DNA from: Oscillospiraceae bacterium
Lineage (GTDB): Bacteria > Bacillota > Clostridia > Oscillospirales > Ruminococcaceae
Length of the DNA: 51,971 nt
Assembly: GCA_031280965.1 (NCBI GenBank)
Contig: JAITFZ010000003.1
Coordinates: 1-51,971, forward strand
Direction: 5' to 3'
Numbering within the stretch: position 1 is the first letter of the stretch; every line of letters starts with the position of its first letter. Of this stretch, positions 51,859-51,971 are shown piece after piece. The translations under genes and the position numbers were made by a program. The notes under the pieces were generated by a model that saw nothing but the letters and a program-made list of their open reading frames with translations, ran no database searches and had not been told where the DNA came from.

Positions 51859-51971
51859 AATCCTCGAAAAATAATAAAAAAACAAGCTTTAAAACTCACG
51901 CTAAATAAGTATAATCTCATCAATCTGAATTTCCCAAAGTCAAATAACGTGGTAAAATGTACTCCTAAATA

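Overview
The window comes from an anaerobic Bacillota, most likely a member of the Clostridia (Oscillospiraceae-like). The evidence is the gene orders phoH-ybeY-dgkA-era-recO-mutS2, rplI-dnaB-tilS-hpt-ftsH and gatCAB, a YtaF protein, a SpoVB/MurJ-type flippase, 2-oxoacid:ferredoxin oxidoreductases (four-subunit kor-type cluster and iorA) and a dockerin-bearing CBM22/GH10 protein. A methyl-accepting chemotaxis protein, a YjfB-type protein and a GGDEF/EAL protein point to a motile, c-di-GMP-signalling cell. Codon starts include several TTG codons (phoH, the flippase, mltG).

Layout: 1-2.9 kb holds an edge-truncated gene, ytaF, a two-domain proline-linker protein and an AT-rich VanZ gene. 3.0-9.2 kb is a compact housekeeping operon (phoH to mutS2). 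9.2-12.1 kb has a collagen-like protein convergent with a chemotaxis receptor, and tRNA-Pro with an unusual leader. 12.2-21.8 kb is gatCAB, rplI-dnaB-tilS, then hpt-ftsH and a P-loop ATPase. 22.0-25.2 kb is the ferredoxin and 2-oxoacid oxidoreductase operon plus an unknown gene. 25.2-30.9 kb has MarR, a membrane protein, maa-metA, a flippase and an unknown gene. 30.9-33.8 kb has a short guaA, IS/DUF2726 debris, mazG and hup. 33.9-39.8 kb (minus strand) has mltG, a folate cyclo-ligase, a DJ-1 protein, a membrane protein, hemerythrin and iorA. 39.9-48.6 kb has a beta-lactamase-fold lipoprotein, the GH10-like protein, a nucleoside phosphorylase, a HAD phosphatase, DUF1540, GGDEF/EAL, an unknown and a VWA-like gene. 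48.8-51.9 kb has thrS, yjfB, tRNA-Ser and a hypothetical.

Most unusual: (1) GatA has lost all three residues of the amidase catalytic triad, and GuaA has no glutaminase domain. Two normally glutamine-dependent amidotransferases therefore look able to use only free ammonia, which fits an organism carrying 2-oxoacid:ferredoxin oxidoreductases of the kind used in amino-acid fermentation. (2) A dispersed ~60-100 nt leader repeat, with or without a central palindrome, brings a Shine-Dalgarno and ATG to the front of unrelated genes (ybeY, dnaB, hpt, a membrane gene), sometimes in tandem, and can encode a small peptide. (3) The tRNA-Pro precursor has a tandem-duplicated leader hairpin that can also pair perfectly with the 5' end of the tRNA. 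(4) A 22-bp hairpin encloses the start of the gene after korC. (5) Two divergent promoters share one palindrome as both -35 boxes. (6) mazG looks leaderless. All functional statements are read from sequence by eye; no database search was possible.
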